DNA from: Enoplolaimus lenunculus
Taxonomy: Eukaryota; Nematoda; Enoplea; Enoplida; Thoracostomopsidae
Assembly: GCA_030248215.1 (NCBI GenBank)
Contig: JASANG010001871.1
Coordinates: forward strand, 62,001-126,000
Reading direction: 5' to 3'
DNA: 64,000 nucleotides
This document shows, one piece after another, positions 32,731 through 44,262 of this stretch. The stretch's first letter is position 1. Each line of letters opens with the position of its first letter. The notes beneath the pieces were generated by a model. That model had not been told where the DNA came from. It made no database searches and saw nothing but the letters and a program-made list of their open reading frames with translations. A program made the translations under genes and the position numbers.

Positions 32731-33301
32731 CACTGCAAAAACGGTGAGTCAAATTGGCTTTCTCCGAAATAAGCTCTACGGACGGGACTACACAAACCGA
32801 ATCAAATTCGACTCCGCCAGGGACAATTTTGACTCACTACTGTAGTGACCCACATAAGAGGGAGGACTGATATTTATTTGGCCTCTCCAGAGGATACACC
32901 CCTCTTATTAGGTTACGGAATGTTATTTATTTTAAACCCAAGCTGTTCCATCCTTCGTTACTGATATATACCCGGTGCGCAACTGTCCGCTGAATTAAAC
33001 GTTTATTTGTCTTGTGTTAATAACTTGAGCGATAATGCAAAGTTATACTTAGGAATGTAAATCAAACTTAAGTTCGCTTTAATAAAGTTTCAAAGCCAAA
33101 TTATTAGGTCCTGGAGTCATTTATGCGCTAAAGTTGGGTATAATTGACATTTATGGACTCCAATTAGGGTTTACGCACGGACTCTATCGGACTCCTATTG
33201 ATTGGGACCCAAAATAGGTACCCCATCTTGTTACCCACCACTTATTCGGGTCACTACAGTAGTCGCACATTTGTCAATTTGACTCACCAGTTTTTGCAGT
33301 G
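32731..33301 (+). mobile_element. MITE-B copy B4, split by MITE-A
   Basis: The left part 32731-32839 starts CACTGCAAAAACGGTGAGTC. The right part 33262-33301 ends CACCAGTTTTTGCAGTG. The gap is exactly one MITE-A copy. Confidence 0.85.
32840..33259 (+). mobile_element. MITE-A copy A6, inserted into MITE-B
   Basis: CTGTAGTGACCCACATAAGA ... TATTCGGGTCACTACAG is flanked by TA on both sides, with B sequence GACTCAC on the left and GTCGCAC on the right. Confidence 0.9.
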
Positions 33302-33450
33302 TGGAGGCTCTGTTTTATGAATGCAGTGTATAATTCATTTTTGTGCTAAATATTTATCTCTTGCCACCTATATTATCTTAGCTTTTACAGACACCAAAAA
33401 AAGGCAACCAGCTGTTTTAACACTCCCGCTTGTCCTACAGCTTGGTGTGA

Positions 33451-35095
33451 TTACTTTGGACAATTGTCCGAAATTTCATTGAGACCCTTGAATTGATTTT
33501 TGATCGTTCCGAACAAACTTTTCAAATCATTGGACGTTTCGTTCGCCGAAAAAATATCAGTAAACGACTTTGTTCCATTTTCGATTCGATTAAAAATTGT
33601 TTTGAAACATCCAAGACAATCAGGATTGCCTGCAGTTCCACACTCGCCCTGAAACAATTAATCGATTATTCTTACATTGACCAGTATTCATAAATGTGGT
33701 CACTATTTTGTTACTGTGTATAGATACCGACAAAAAGACCCGTAGCCAGCTTACCTTGCTGGGGGGCTGAAAAACTTTAACGAGGGTCATTCAATGGTTT
33801 TTAATGACTTACACGCAAGGTTGAAAATTTTCTTGGGGGGCAAAATTTTTCCAGGGGGCTAAGCCCTCCTGCCCCCCTTTGGCTACGGGCGTACCAGTTT
33901 CAATTCAAGTCTATCCATTCATACGCCGTGCTTGTTTTGACAAGAAAGTAATTTGGGCCTTGTAGTTGCAGATTTTCCTTCATGGGATTAATTATGTGGA
34001 GTATTGGCGTTTTTCGTTTTAGCTTAAGTTTCGTAAGGTCAAATCGACGAATTCTTGTTTGTCCTTCAACCAACTGCACCACGTAAGTGGGCTTTGTCGA
34101 ATTTAAACGCTGACGGGTTTCGCCTTATGGACGTTATTTGTACTAGACCTTTTACTAAAAACAGTCAGTTTCTCAAATGTCTTGAATAAACGATTGCATA
34201 TTTAAAAATTTTTTACATTCTGATGATTTGCATATCAGATCGAGAACGAAATTTTACATAGAACATGTTACAAATAGGTTTTTGGCAATTACAATTCATA
34301 TGTCAGTTAAGCCCGATTCACACGTTGCTAGTTTTTGCTGCGAGAACTTGCAGCTACAAATTGCATGATGAACTTGCATTTTTTCATCAGCCAATAAGAA
34401 ATCGGCTGCAATAAATTTAGTAAATTTGCATGGTTATGCACACATGTCCACTAAATTGCTATTTGAAAGAATTATTTGCAGCTGCAAGTTTTTCGAATGG
34501 GATTTGGGACAAAACATGCAAGTGTAAGTTGCCGCGCAAGTTCTCGCAGCAAAAACTTGCCCGTGTGAATAGGACTTTAGAAAATGTTTACATTTCGCAC
34601 TAAAATGTAGTCAGAGAGTAAAAAACTGACCTGTTTTTCTGGCAATATTTGAAGTGCAGTTTGTGGATTTGGCGATGTTGTATCTTTAAAATGCCGCATT
34701 GCTTCTTCAATCGATACTGCTTGATATGTTGGATCATACTTCAAGCATTCTGACCCCTTTTTGTTGCAGTCACACTAAAAATAAAGTATCACAAGACATG
34801 ACCGTTGGATCAATTCTCATATCTCTAGAAAGTTTTTGATTGATCTATTCCCCTATTCTCCTGTATATGCCTTTGATAACAAAAACATTTCAAATTAATA
34901 AAAATTTCTTGTTACAAACATTTAAAAAATCTTCGTTCGTTTGAACTGATGTTTTCAAAGCAAACGCAGGACAAAGTTATTCACTAACGAAAATTAGAAA
35001 TAGTTATCAAAGACTAACCGTTTCTCGCGAACCACGTCTACGTTTGGATTGCCTGCCATTGACACGGTTAACGCCAGAGCGATAGCCCATATTAC
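33451..35095 (-). CDS. Small secreted Cys-rich protein Q2 (3 exons, first exon not found)
   Basis: The family is not recognised. Exon 35095-35015 encodes a hydrophobic signal-like stretch (VIWAIALALTVSMAG) and a dibasic end (VREKR). Exon 34774-34631 encodes CDCNKKGSECLKYDPTY, then AMRHFKDTTSPNP and LQILPEKQ. Exon 33648-33451 encodes GECGTAGNPDCLGCFKTIF, then IKNQFKGLNEISDNCPK and TAA. All read in phase 0, giving a product of about 140 residues with eight cysteines after the signal. The ATG must lie in a further upstream exon. The first donor is uncertain. GTTAGT at 35018 matches the consensus better but breaks the frame. GTCTTT at 35014 keeps it. The Q1 paralogue lies in block 1, in the same order and orientation relative to the knot gene. 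Confidence 0.72.
33737..33890 (+). mobile_element. Element E copy E3
   Basis: GACCCGTAGCCAGCTTACCT ... CCCCCTTTGGCTACGGGC, with AATGACTTACACGCAAGGTT inside. It is the cleanest E copy, with inverted ends CCCGTAGCCA and TGGCTACGGG. Confidence 0.7.
34309..34579 (+). mobile_element. Element G copy G3 (271 bp, both ends)
   Basis: AAGCCCGATTCACACG ... CCGTGTGAATAGGACTTTA form inverted ends. The inner arms are GTTTTTGCTGCGAGAACTTG and CAAGTTCTCGCAGCAAAAAC. It lies between the Q2 exons. Confidence 0.78.
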
Positions 35096-35438
35096 CTAAA
35101 ACAGTAAAAATGTATTTCAATTTAACAGAAAAACAGTAATTTATAATTGCATCATACAGAAAATACAGTAAAAAATTTGGTATAATGAAAACACGTGCTT
35201 CAGGTGGTTGATCATAATATATATATACAAACGTTTCTTAGTTTGGCACCAAAAGTCACATATTTGGTAGGCTGAATAAGCTACAATTTTGAAAATTCCT
35301 ACTCGATAAAAACCCATTGTCGTGATGATACACGTCGAGCAAATGTTAGTTTGAAACCTTGTTGATCGTTCGTAGACCAGGCTTGAACGTATAAAAATTA
35401 GTTTTGTAAACCATCCAACCTAGATTAGTATGTGTAGG

Positions 35439-35705
35439 GGCCCATGTATAGAACAGGGCCGCAACAGTAATATAAGCATATTCCTAAGCCTAAGCCTAAG
35501 CCTAAGCCTAAGCCTAAGCGTACGGATGAGTCTATTCCTAAGCCTAAGCCTAAGCCTAAGCCTAAGCCTAAGCGTACGGATGAGTCTATTCCTAAGCCTA
35601 AGCCTAAGCCTAAGCCTAAGCCTGAGCAAAAATTAGTCTAAAGCTTAAACTGACTCTATTATAGCCCCTCTGGAAAACGATCCGACCCTGTTCTATACAT
35701 GGGCC
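35439..35705 (+). mobile_element. Element C copy with three-part TTAGGC array
   Basis: GGCCCATGTATAGAACAGGG ... CCCTGTTCTATACATGGGCC is flanked by TGTGTAGG and AGTGTAGG. The array at 35483-35620 consists of CCTAAG hexamers in a 54-bp higher-order unit that ends GCGTACGGATGAGTCTATT. Its right end abuts the R2 exon. Confidence 0.9.
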
Positions 35706-35707
35706 AG

Positions 35708-35890
35708 TGTAGGTATAACAAACAACAATTACTATTCAACGGCATTTTTGAGTCTCTGCTAGTTGAACCCGGCGAAATAGAATCTTCATTGCTCTTTGGT
35801 TTAGGTGCGTACGAATTTGCAAATAGTAACACGAAAACTATGGTAAAAGGCACTGTAAAATCCATAAGTTTAGGGAATATCAGATTACAG
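35708..35890 (+). CDS. Unrecognised gene R2, one exon; paralogue of R1
   Basis: The 61-codon exon reads CRYNKQQLLFNGIFESLLV, then LLFGLGAYEFANSN and MVKGTVKSISLGN. It ends at donor GTATAA in phase 0, as in R1. It aligns without gaps to R1 from the first codon through AYEFA. The exon's first bases are also the right target duplication of an inserted element C, so the present splice acceptor AG directly follows the end of that element. The next exon was not identified with confidence. An open stretch after acceptor ataatttcag near 36271 is a weak candidate, and it lacks clear similarity to the R1 last exon. Confidence 0.55.
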
Positions 35891-36372
35891 GTATAAAATA
35901 TTAATATTCACATTGTATAGGTATCATTTGACGTAAGATCTATAAAACGATAATACAGGGTAGTGCAGGCAGACCAGAGAATGAGAGCAAAAATAGATAA
36001 AGTTGTAAGGGTGTTACACGCGTGACTTTCCAGAATTTGGTTTTTTTCGTTATCACCCCGGTCTGGTTGGTGGTTGCCGCAAAAACTGTCGGGTTTTGAA
36101 AATTTTTAAATATTTTTACATGTCATCATGACCTTAAATATCCGTGTTAAACTCGAAGTTTTTTTAAATTTGGATTTTACGGAAAGTTAGTTTCTTTAAA
36201 TCGATTATTTTTGACACAATTAACCGGATGAGGGAATCATGAAAAAGCCGAGTATAATTTCAGACAAGCATTTTATGGCAAGGCCAAATTGTGTTTTACT
36301 GGTCGTCTTTTCTACTTTTTTTGTGGGCACTAACTATCGTTATCGGTTGGCATCAAATTGCTAAGTCCATGT

Positions 36373-36560
36373 GGCCATTTAAACATCAGGGGCGGAACGT
36401 TTTTCTGCGGGACTGCAATAGTGTAAAGTTTAAGCTTTAGATTAATTTTTTGCTTAGGCTTACGCTTGTGCTTAAGTACAAGATCATTCTTAAGCTTAGG
36501 CTTAGGCTTAGGAATATGCTTATTCTACTATGGCCATGTTCTATGTATTGGTCACCGATG
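36373..36560 (-). mobile_element. Element C copy, duplication eroded
   Basis: GGCCATTTAAACATCAGGGG-CGGAACG ... CCATGTTCTATGTATTGGTC, with GCTTAGGCTTAGGCTTAGG inside. The flanks GTCCATGT and ACCGATGT agree at five of eight positions. Confidence 0.75.
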
Positions 36561-37199
36561 TTAAGTAATCTTTTATGGTAAAAGCATGGAGTATTCTAAA
36601 ATAGTGTTTAGAGTGTCACTGCGTGTATGTTAACGACTCATAACATGGGCAAGATGTGCAGTAAAACAGCCGAAAACCTATTTTCAATTTAAATTTGTTA
36701 CTAAATTATTACAGTGACATATTGGAAGTTATCAAAACTTTATTCGCATCGAATATTTCTTGCAAACTGTAGATTGCTGTGTCAGTTCCAAATCATGTTT
36801 CCAACTAAAACCTAAAATAAAACTAAATCGAAACCTCAGACCACACGTTAACGGAAGCTCGGGTTGCACATAGTCTGTCTTAGAACTTAAGTTAGGTTTA
36901 GCTGTTGCTAAACAGCGTAAAACTTATAAACTCTTATGCGTTGCGGCTAAGCTGCTATTAAATGTATACTTAGGCCCTGCGATGCCACTAAATAATGTCA
37001 TTAGTCAGGCTGAAAGTGCGAAATTTGATATCTAGTGAGCATCAGACGGTGACATGATGTTATTTTGAAAAATTTACGCAATGACTGAATTTGTGGTTTG
37101 GGTGAGTTTCCGAGCCTCCCATAGCCACCCAAATTATGCAAATTAAATAAAATATGGCGGCTTGGCTGGCCAGCTTCCACATTCATTATAAGATATGTT

Positions 37200-38390
37200 A
37201 GTTACTTTCAGCGGCGTTTGTTTTTAAATACTTTTGTATTAGTTAATTTGACTGATATTGAATAGTATGCTATTTGTTGAGTCTTAGACTTAAATTCGGA
37301 GTTAGTTGAAACATTCACGGAAGCTCTATGTGAGCGACTACGCAATTACCAGTTTGTTACCTATCGCGTGCAGGGCGTGCAGAGCCTACGGGAGTAGAAC
37401 CGGGGAAACTTGGGGCAATTGGTGGAATTTAACTGGAGCTTCTGGAGCTGATTGGAGTTAACCGGAGATAGTCTATTCTAGCGGGGCTAGTTTTAGCTTT
37501 GTTTATGGAGAAAGTGTGTAACTTTTTGGGGTTTTACGGAACGTTTACGGGGTTTGTGTTTAGTATTTGTAAACTTGTGACTTCGCGGAACAACAGCTTA
37601 GTTGTATCATGCTTGAACACCGGAATATTGCGGTTAAAGGAATTTACGACATCGGAGTAGAATTCTAGTATCGGCAGACTAAGCAATACATATTGGTTAG
37701 CGCCATACTTGTGTGATATATTGGATTTAGGAGAAATAAAAAGAAAAACGACTGCATTCCTGAACCAAAGCTCAATAGCGTCATTGAGAAAAGAGCTTAA
37801 ATCGAAGTTGGTGATTTAGCCGGAGAATCTAGTAAAATCACAAACTGCTCTAAATTACTGGTTGACTAAAACCAAAGTCATAATTGTAAGTTTAGCACTA
37901 TATTAATTGCAGTCAAATTTTAACGTTAAATACTCAAAACAATTATTTTCCTTAAAATTGAACCAAAATCAATTTGACAGTTAGAAAATAAAGTAGTACA
38001 GCATTTACCAAATAAAAACACCATTTTGTTTACAAACAACATGACTGTTACAATTATATTTTCCGCCCACAATCTGTTTTCATGCGTTTTTTGTGTCGTT
38101 AATAACAATTACTGCAGCAAACATTAATACTAGTAAAACAGTTTGGAGATGTTTCGAACGGCAACGTACAGTTACTACTTGTTGGAATGCAGTGCCAGCG
38201 AAAACGCTAATCAAACTACTCCATTTGGGGCCCCCATCTTGACAGACTAAAAGTGCTTTCGCGGACCACACGGCTACGGAGCTGTGAAACATTATATTGA
38301 CAGCCCCTCGGACCTGGTTGGATGGTCACGACTTTCTCTAACGCCAGTCGTGTTAACATGTGAAAATTTTAATTTTATTAAAATCGCGTG
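37200..38390. other. Intergenic stretch, no gene supported
   Basis: A GG-rich tract (37370-37560, CCGGGGAAACTTGGGGC, GGAGTTAACCGGAGATAG) is followed by AT-rich DNA. A short stretch at 38116-38352 reads like protein in more than one frame, but has no consistent splice borders. Confidence 0.4.
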
Positions 38391-38393
38391 TGC

Positions 38394-38508
38394 TCTTGTA
38401 CACTTTCCTGCACATTTTTAGCCGTAGACTTAGGTAATGGCTTACGTAAGCCTAAAAACTGAGGCTAAGCCTAAGAACTATCTTAAAATGTATGGGAAAG
38501 TGTACAAG
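38394..38508 (+). mobile_element. Element S copy S2 with telomere-like hexamers
   Basis: The ends CTTGTACACTTTCC and GGAAAGTGTACAAG are perfectly inverted. Inside are GTAAGCCTAAAAACTGAGGC and TAAGCCTAAG. Confidence 0.6.
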
Positions 38509-38747
38509 AATCTTTACAGGTTTTGACTATATCATGCGTAAGCTGATGCATACCAAAAACCTAAGCCATCTGTACTGAGTTTGTAAACTAGACGAAGACT
38601 GTCTATCTGGATTAAAGAGTTATTTGCGTTCAAAAAATTAATGGCTTCGTATCGATACAGGTTTTAAGTCTTGTCGTCTCTTTACACTTTCCTCTTACAG
38701 GTATAGGTTTAGCCTCACGTTTAAATTTAGCAAGTCTTACATAAGCT

Positions 38748-39156
38748 CAGGGTACAACCGGAGGTTAGTTCCCGCTCCGGTTCGGTCTGAATTCGACTTC
38801 ATGCTCCTGCTTTGGCACCGGTAGGATTTTTGCTGGACGTTCCGACTCTTTCGGTTGTGAGATTTAATTTGGTTTTTACAAAAATTTTATCGTTCAGACA
38901 GTTTGGCTTTCAATTTTTGTGCAAATTTTAATAGAAAATTGTTGTGCTTTGCTGAAAAATAAGAATATTTACATGCAAAATTTTTTGACAAAACTTTACG
39001 GATATTTGCTAAATTTGGTACATTAAACATTGTTTTAACTAGTTAATCCCGGTTCATTTCCTGCATCACCTCCGGCTCCGAGTCCGGCGAGTTTTATTGA
39101 CCTCCCCCGTCGGCTCCGGCTCTAGTTTTGGTATTTTTACCTCCGGTAGCAACCTG
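38748..39156 (+). mobile_element. Element J copy J3
   Basis: CAGGGTACAACCGGAGGTTA ... TACCTCCGGTAGCAACCTG. Both ends are present and the middle is diverged. No clear target duplication remains. Confidence 0.7.
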
Positions 39157-40369
39157 AAGCCTAAGCCAAAAAGCCAATAGCTGCTTAATACGCATTTATT
39201 TAAACGTGTCACAGAACCGAAGCCTAACTCTGAACCTAAGCTTATGCCTGCATTGTCCATAACTGTGGAACATAGTGGCGAAATGTTATTTTTACAGTTT
39301 CTCTAGGAATTATTACACTCGTATCTCTTCTTGTAAAACGAGCCTGTTTATGTATGTACACCGTCTTGCAATTACGTCATTCACAAACAAACCCATTTCA
39401 AACTGTATTTTGTGCAAAATTGCAATTAAAGTCAATCTTTATGAACATAAAATATGCGACAAAATTTTATAGTAAAAGACAGACAAAAATCCGAGTGAAA
39501 ATGTAACAAAAACGCAGCAATGTAAAGCCTGTGAAGTTTCATAACTTTGTAAATTTTGAGTCGTCTTAAGATTGGTATGAATGTTGTCATTGTGAAATAC
39601 AAGGGAAGCCGCCCAGGATATGTCCATTGAAATACGGAACTAAATCAAAATTTTGTATTTAGACACTGTATGAACTGTTCGTTGGACTTGTCATTCGATT
39701 CGTAAGCGAGCTTTATTCACCATTATATATCGCGTAGACCTTTTCAGATACTTTTCGATTCGCCAGTAGATGCGCTTGTAAGTATAATATAATTGCATGA
39801 AAAAATACTTGAACAAATTTATAACTCAAATAAATAACTGGATTGTTGAAAAAATTGTGTAAAGTAGTGACAGAACGAAGATTTATCTGTTTTCTGAGAA
39901 GAGTTCACTATTAAAATGCGTTGAAAAATGGAAAAAAACTAGGCTGCGTTGTTAAAAATTCTTACAAGGTACATAAGAAACGATTAAAGCAGTTTCGTAT
40001 CAAGTCTGTGTCCAATCATTTGACCCCTAAATCATTGACTGGAACAGTAAAATAATTAACCTTCAAATTTAAATAGAATTTTCTTAATTTATCTTTATTA
40101 AAGTATTTAAAATACTTTTAGTAGACTTAAAGGTAAACTTTAAGTTTTAAGATAATGAAAAATACAGTAATGTGGAACAAACTTTTTCCTTTTATCAAAT
40201 TAGCGCTAGTGCGACTGGGAAGTATTAAGAAGTACAAAATATGGTTGAATTTTAACGCAGTAAATATCCAAAATATAATATATGAAATGAAAAGTAAACA
40301 GTTTGCATTCTGCAGTGCAATTATCTTGATGGTTACAAACTTCGAGCAATATTTTAAGAAGGTACTTAT

Positions 40370-40575
40370 ACAGTACAAAAACGGTGAGTCAAATTGAGTC
40401 TCTCCGAAATAGGCTCTACGGGACAACATAAAATGATCCAAATTCGACTCCGACAGAGTCAAACGTGCGACTGAGTGAGTTGAATTTGACTTTCGGAGTC
40501 GAATTTGACTTTCGGAGTCGAATTTGACTTTCGGAGTCGAACTTGACTCAATTTGTATCGTCTCGAAAAGCAGTA
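40370..40575 (+). mobile_element. MITE-B copy B5, right end lost, 19-bp expansion
   Basis: It starts CAGTACAAAAACGGTGAGTC. The unit GACTTTCGGAGTCGAATTT is repeated three times at 40488-40547. The terminal CCATTTTTTGCAGTG is absent. Confidence 0.75.
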
Positions 40576-41324
40576 TTTAGGCTTAGGATTTTGCACTCTA
40601 TTCATTAACAAAGTTTGTTTTGTTGAATTTCAAAAATTTTCATCCGAATAAGCTATACTTTGAAGGGAAATAATACCTACTGGTATGATGTTCGTATTGC
40701 CTATTGTATGGTAAACAAAGCACGGTTTTCGACGGTTTTGCCTTGTTCTGAACCAGTTAAATTTTTCAAATTTTAGTTAACGCATCACAATATATTAAAG
40801 ATTGTATGTGGTTCATGAATGTTTCTTACAATTTTAAATTCATTGTCTTTTAAATAGGTGTATATTACTTGAAACAAATGGCTATGAAAATTGTGTTATG
40901 AATACAAAGCTATTTTCACGTTTTGAAAAAAGCGTTTATATTGATGTTAAAATATATCTAGCCGTTTGCTGCCGACGCGGTGAAATTTTACGTTTCTACG
41001 CTTACAAGAAAACGCTCTGAAATATGCTGTTTTAAACGCTAAAAGCACTTTAAGTATAGGTTTTGACACAATTTGAGACCTGATCGTTTATTAAATTAAG
41101 CTCAGAACATTTATAAAAATTTTGGTAACAAAATCATCAGTATAGAGAGCTTCTATGCCGCAAAATTTAGAACCAAAATACAAAACTAACAACTTCGCAA
41201 TTTATCTTCTAAAATTTTACGTTCGTATCAAAGTTATGTTTAGGACTTAAGTCCACAGGCTGCTAAATTAAAATTCACTACTTCTTCCGTTAGAATCCAA
41301 CATAGAGGGTACATTGCAAATCTA

Positions 41325-41420
41325 AATAATTAAAGCTGAAGCGCCCCACATACATATTTTGGGCAGCGTTGAAGTTGTTGTAATGATTGTTTTTTATAAA
41401 CAAGAGACAGCATATATACG
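41325..41420 (-). repeat. Element F fragment
   Basis: TTAAAGCTGAAGCGCCCCAC, then ATACATATTTTGGGCAGCG, is the F unit in reverse. Confidence 0.55.
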
Positions 41421-42559
41421 CAAATTAAAACACATTCTTAAAAGTTTTGCGAGGAACATTTTAGTTTTGCCAATTTGCAACCACGTTTATAAGTAACGTT
41501 TGATTATTGAGCAATTCATTGCCTGTGTGTCAACCAGACCTGCAGGCGAAATGTGCTAAAATAATGTACAATTTCTAATTTTTACCAATAATCCGCAGAG
41601 TGTTGTCTAAACTTGGCTAATTAATCTTCTCTTTTAACCGCAATTATACCTGAAACAATTCATTATGATGTAAAGTTAAATGTAATGGTTTATCGTCTGC
41701 AGTTCAAATTTTTAAGTTAAAGTAAAAATTAACAACAGTTTACCTGCGCTTTGAAATTTTTTCACCCGCACGTATACCCCCGTTGAAAATCTCTTACCCG
41801 GTCCACGTTATCTCATGGCACAACGTGCAACTCTGAGCATGACATCGAGGTAAGTTTTGCACTTAAACTCCCTTTGCAATTGATATTTTGTATATAGAAT
41901 AAAAACATTTTGTACGCCTACTTTTGCTTGCTTGCATATATTTTTAGTAGAGTTTATTGACAAAAACAACTAAATAATCCAATACCATATTAATCACTAT
42001 CATATATACTAAACGTTTCGTATAGAAAAATAACTCAGCTCCGCCTAAAACAGACGCTTTTCGTATCGATTAAAGTTTTATTATAAAATTTCAACAAAAT
42101 TACCAAAAAATTATTTAAATTTAAAACGCCGAAAATATATATTCGCATAATTTCGCTTGTTCGACAACGTCCAAGCTTATGACTTTACGATTATATCTCT
42201 ATCTCCAACGCCAGCTGGGAATATTGGTATTGCAATTTTGCAATTTAGGGTCAAAGTTTAGTATTTCTTCTATCTGTTAACTCATCGTTTTTAAATCATT
42301 ACATTTTATACTGGATTCAAGCGTATAGCCACGTTTTCATTTCGAAACGGGATAAATTCCGCGTAAAAGTTTTTTTGAACGAGCGTAGCGAGCACGAAAA
42401 TTACAATTACGTATACGAAATCCATACTGCAATTCAAAAACCTGGCAATGTTGGCTGCGTCTGACACTTCTGAGAGGGGATATATCTTATTATCCCCCTT
42501 TGTATATAGATTTGAAAATTCAACTCCACGCAAGACCTTTTCTATGCGGACGTACAATT

Positions 42560-42712
42560 ATGAGGACAACTGAAAACAACACAAGCAACGGTCCAAAGTT
42601 GAATTCTGCGAAAAATTCTTTAAATGTATTTTATGCTTTAGATATATGTAAATGCGCTTCACTAGACGAAGCACGTAAACGCTGTGCCTCCGAACTTCAG
42701 TTCAAATACTGA
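42560..42712 (+). CDS. Short ORF, possible terminal exon
   Basis: An open frame of 50 codons ends in DICKCASLDEARKRCASEL plus QFKY and a TGA. The last half has protein-like composition. It is not recognised, has no paralogue here, and lies in a region otherwise lacking exons. It could be chance. Confidence 0.2.
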   Translation: MRTTENNTSNGPKLNSAKNSLNVFYALDICKCASLDEARKRCASELQFKY

Positions 42713-43715
42713 TAGAAAGTACTGTTGAAATTTTGTACAATCGAATTTCTCGGAATCGTTAAGCGAAAAATTTAGTTCAAAAAAGCCATCGCTGCTCAGC
42801 TCAAATATAACCTAGTGCTAGGCTGTAGTAGCATTTGATTTTAGCGTTGAGTTCAATATTGAAATCGTTGTCACTGTGCTTATAATATTCAGAGTTTGTA
42901 CGTGTCCAAATGAAGCATAAATTTGTTCGTTCTGGCAGAGTAATGTTTTGCTTATCGTTCGATGTGTATTAAATTTTGTATTTTTGTTCTTCAACGTGGC
43001 GTTTACAGCGAAAAATTTGCTTCAATTATAGGTTTAATTTACTGTAGATTTTGATTAAAATTTTGTTAAAATTTTACTATTTTGTTAGTTTTCAGCTATT
43101 TTCCTAACGCTAACATAGGCGAATGGTTTCAAATTTGATTGCTGATTTGTATTATTTCAGAAGTTTAGCTAAAATAGAAATTGTGTCATAATGATTGGTT
43201 TTGCTGGTATGCAAGATATTTTAGTGAATTTTGTCAAGAAATTAATTTGGACAACTGCTAAAAGGGTTCACCTTGCAAATTCTTGGACACTTATAACATT
43301 CGTCTACATACCCATATCGCTATTTTTCAGTCCACAACAACTAAGATATATATTAACCTTGGATTTGCAATACCAGCAGTTAATGATTTACAGCAGTTCA
43401 GGCGGACCCTTAGCCAAAGAAGAAATTCCCTTGAAAAAATATTGGCCATTTCAAGAATGTTTTCAACCTTGCTTGTAAGTCAACGGAAACCCTCGTATGG
43501 CTTGGATTTCGTGCAATCTATACATAAAATAACCTCAATAGTTTCACGTGCATTCGCTAGTAGAAATATGAAAAATTACGAAATCGAAAAATGTTCACAT
43601 AAAAGTGGCGCTAATGCAGCGGTTTACTAATCGCATGGCGGTGATTGGCAACATCCGGAGCAAATCTCGCCTTTAGTAAAAAAATTGCTAACAAATTTTA
43701 TGCGATACCACGCGA

Positions 43716-43790
43716 CAATTTACATACGTTGCCGAATGATGCCAGACGGCATTAGAATAGTCAAAAAAAGTATAGCACCATCCTAACCAT
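43716..43790 (+). repeat. Element N fragment
   Basis: GCCGAATGATGCCAGACGGC and ATAGTCAAAAAAAGTATAGC match the right part of N at 5.29-5.36 kb. Confidence 0.35.
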
Positions 43791-43869
43791 TGTTTGCAGT
43801 AGCTTTGAAACTGTCAGTTAAAGTGTTTAAGATGCAGATTGGTGGTACATTAATGGTTATATTTTATTA

Positions 43870-44262
43870 CTGTAGTGACCCGAATAAGACGACGGTAATA
43901 AAAGGGGATTTCCATTTTGCGTCCCAATCAATAGGAGTCCGCATCTATGATAAGAGTCCGCAAGCAGCTAGAGTTCCTAAACCCTAATTAGAGTCCATAA
44001 ATGTCAATTCAATTTGTAGCGCATAAATGACTCCAGGACCAAATAATTTGAATTCGACACTTTAGAGCCTACTTAAATTTTGAAAGTACGTTCCTAAGTA
44101 TAACCTTGCATTATCGCTCAAGTTATTGTTGACACAAGACAAATAAAGGATGGCGGAGTGTGGGTTAGAAATAAATAACAGTCCGTAACCGAATAACAGG
44201 GGAGTACCCTCTGGAGAGGCCACATAAATATCAGTCTCCCCCTCTTATTCGGGTCACTACAT
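43870..44262 (-). mobile_element. MITE-A copy A7 (reverse)
   Basis: The left side reads CTGTAGTGACCCGAATAAGA followed by CCCAATCAATAGGAGTCC, so the element is inverted relative to A1. The right end TATTCGGGTCACTAC is followed by ATTACAGTA, a small irregularity at the target site. Confidence 0.82.

Larger units (their letters stand above)
40580..43715. other. Long AT-rich stretch with almost nothing recognised
   Basis: It holds one reverse element F fragment (41325-41420), a possible terminal exon at 42.56-42.71 kb and an element E fragment (43410-43495). No exon with supported borders was seen. Confidence 0.45.

Noticed and set aside
35420-35636. Open frames rich in LRLRLR or SLSLSL on both strands (also near 45.3, 46.6, 50.2 and 53.1 kb)
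   Set aside because: They are translations of TTAGGC hexamers inside element C. No protein is implied.
38116-38352. Protein-like plus-strand stretch (ENANQTTPFGAPILT, KCFRGPHGYGAVKHY)
   Set aside because: It is interrupted by a stop and is open in more than one frame. No consistent acceptor-donor pair was found.
42306-42557. Minus-strand frame with a hydrophobic stretch (VIVIFVLATLV)
   Set aside because: The hydrophobic part comes from a short DNA palindrome (GAGCGTAGCGAGCACG) in AT-rich sequence. There are no splice borders.
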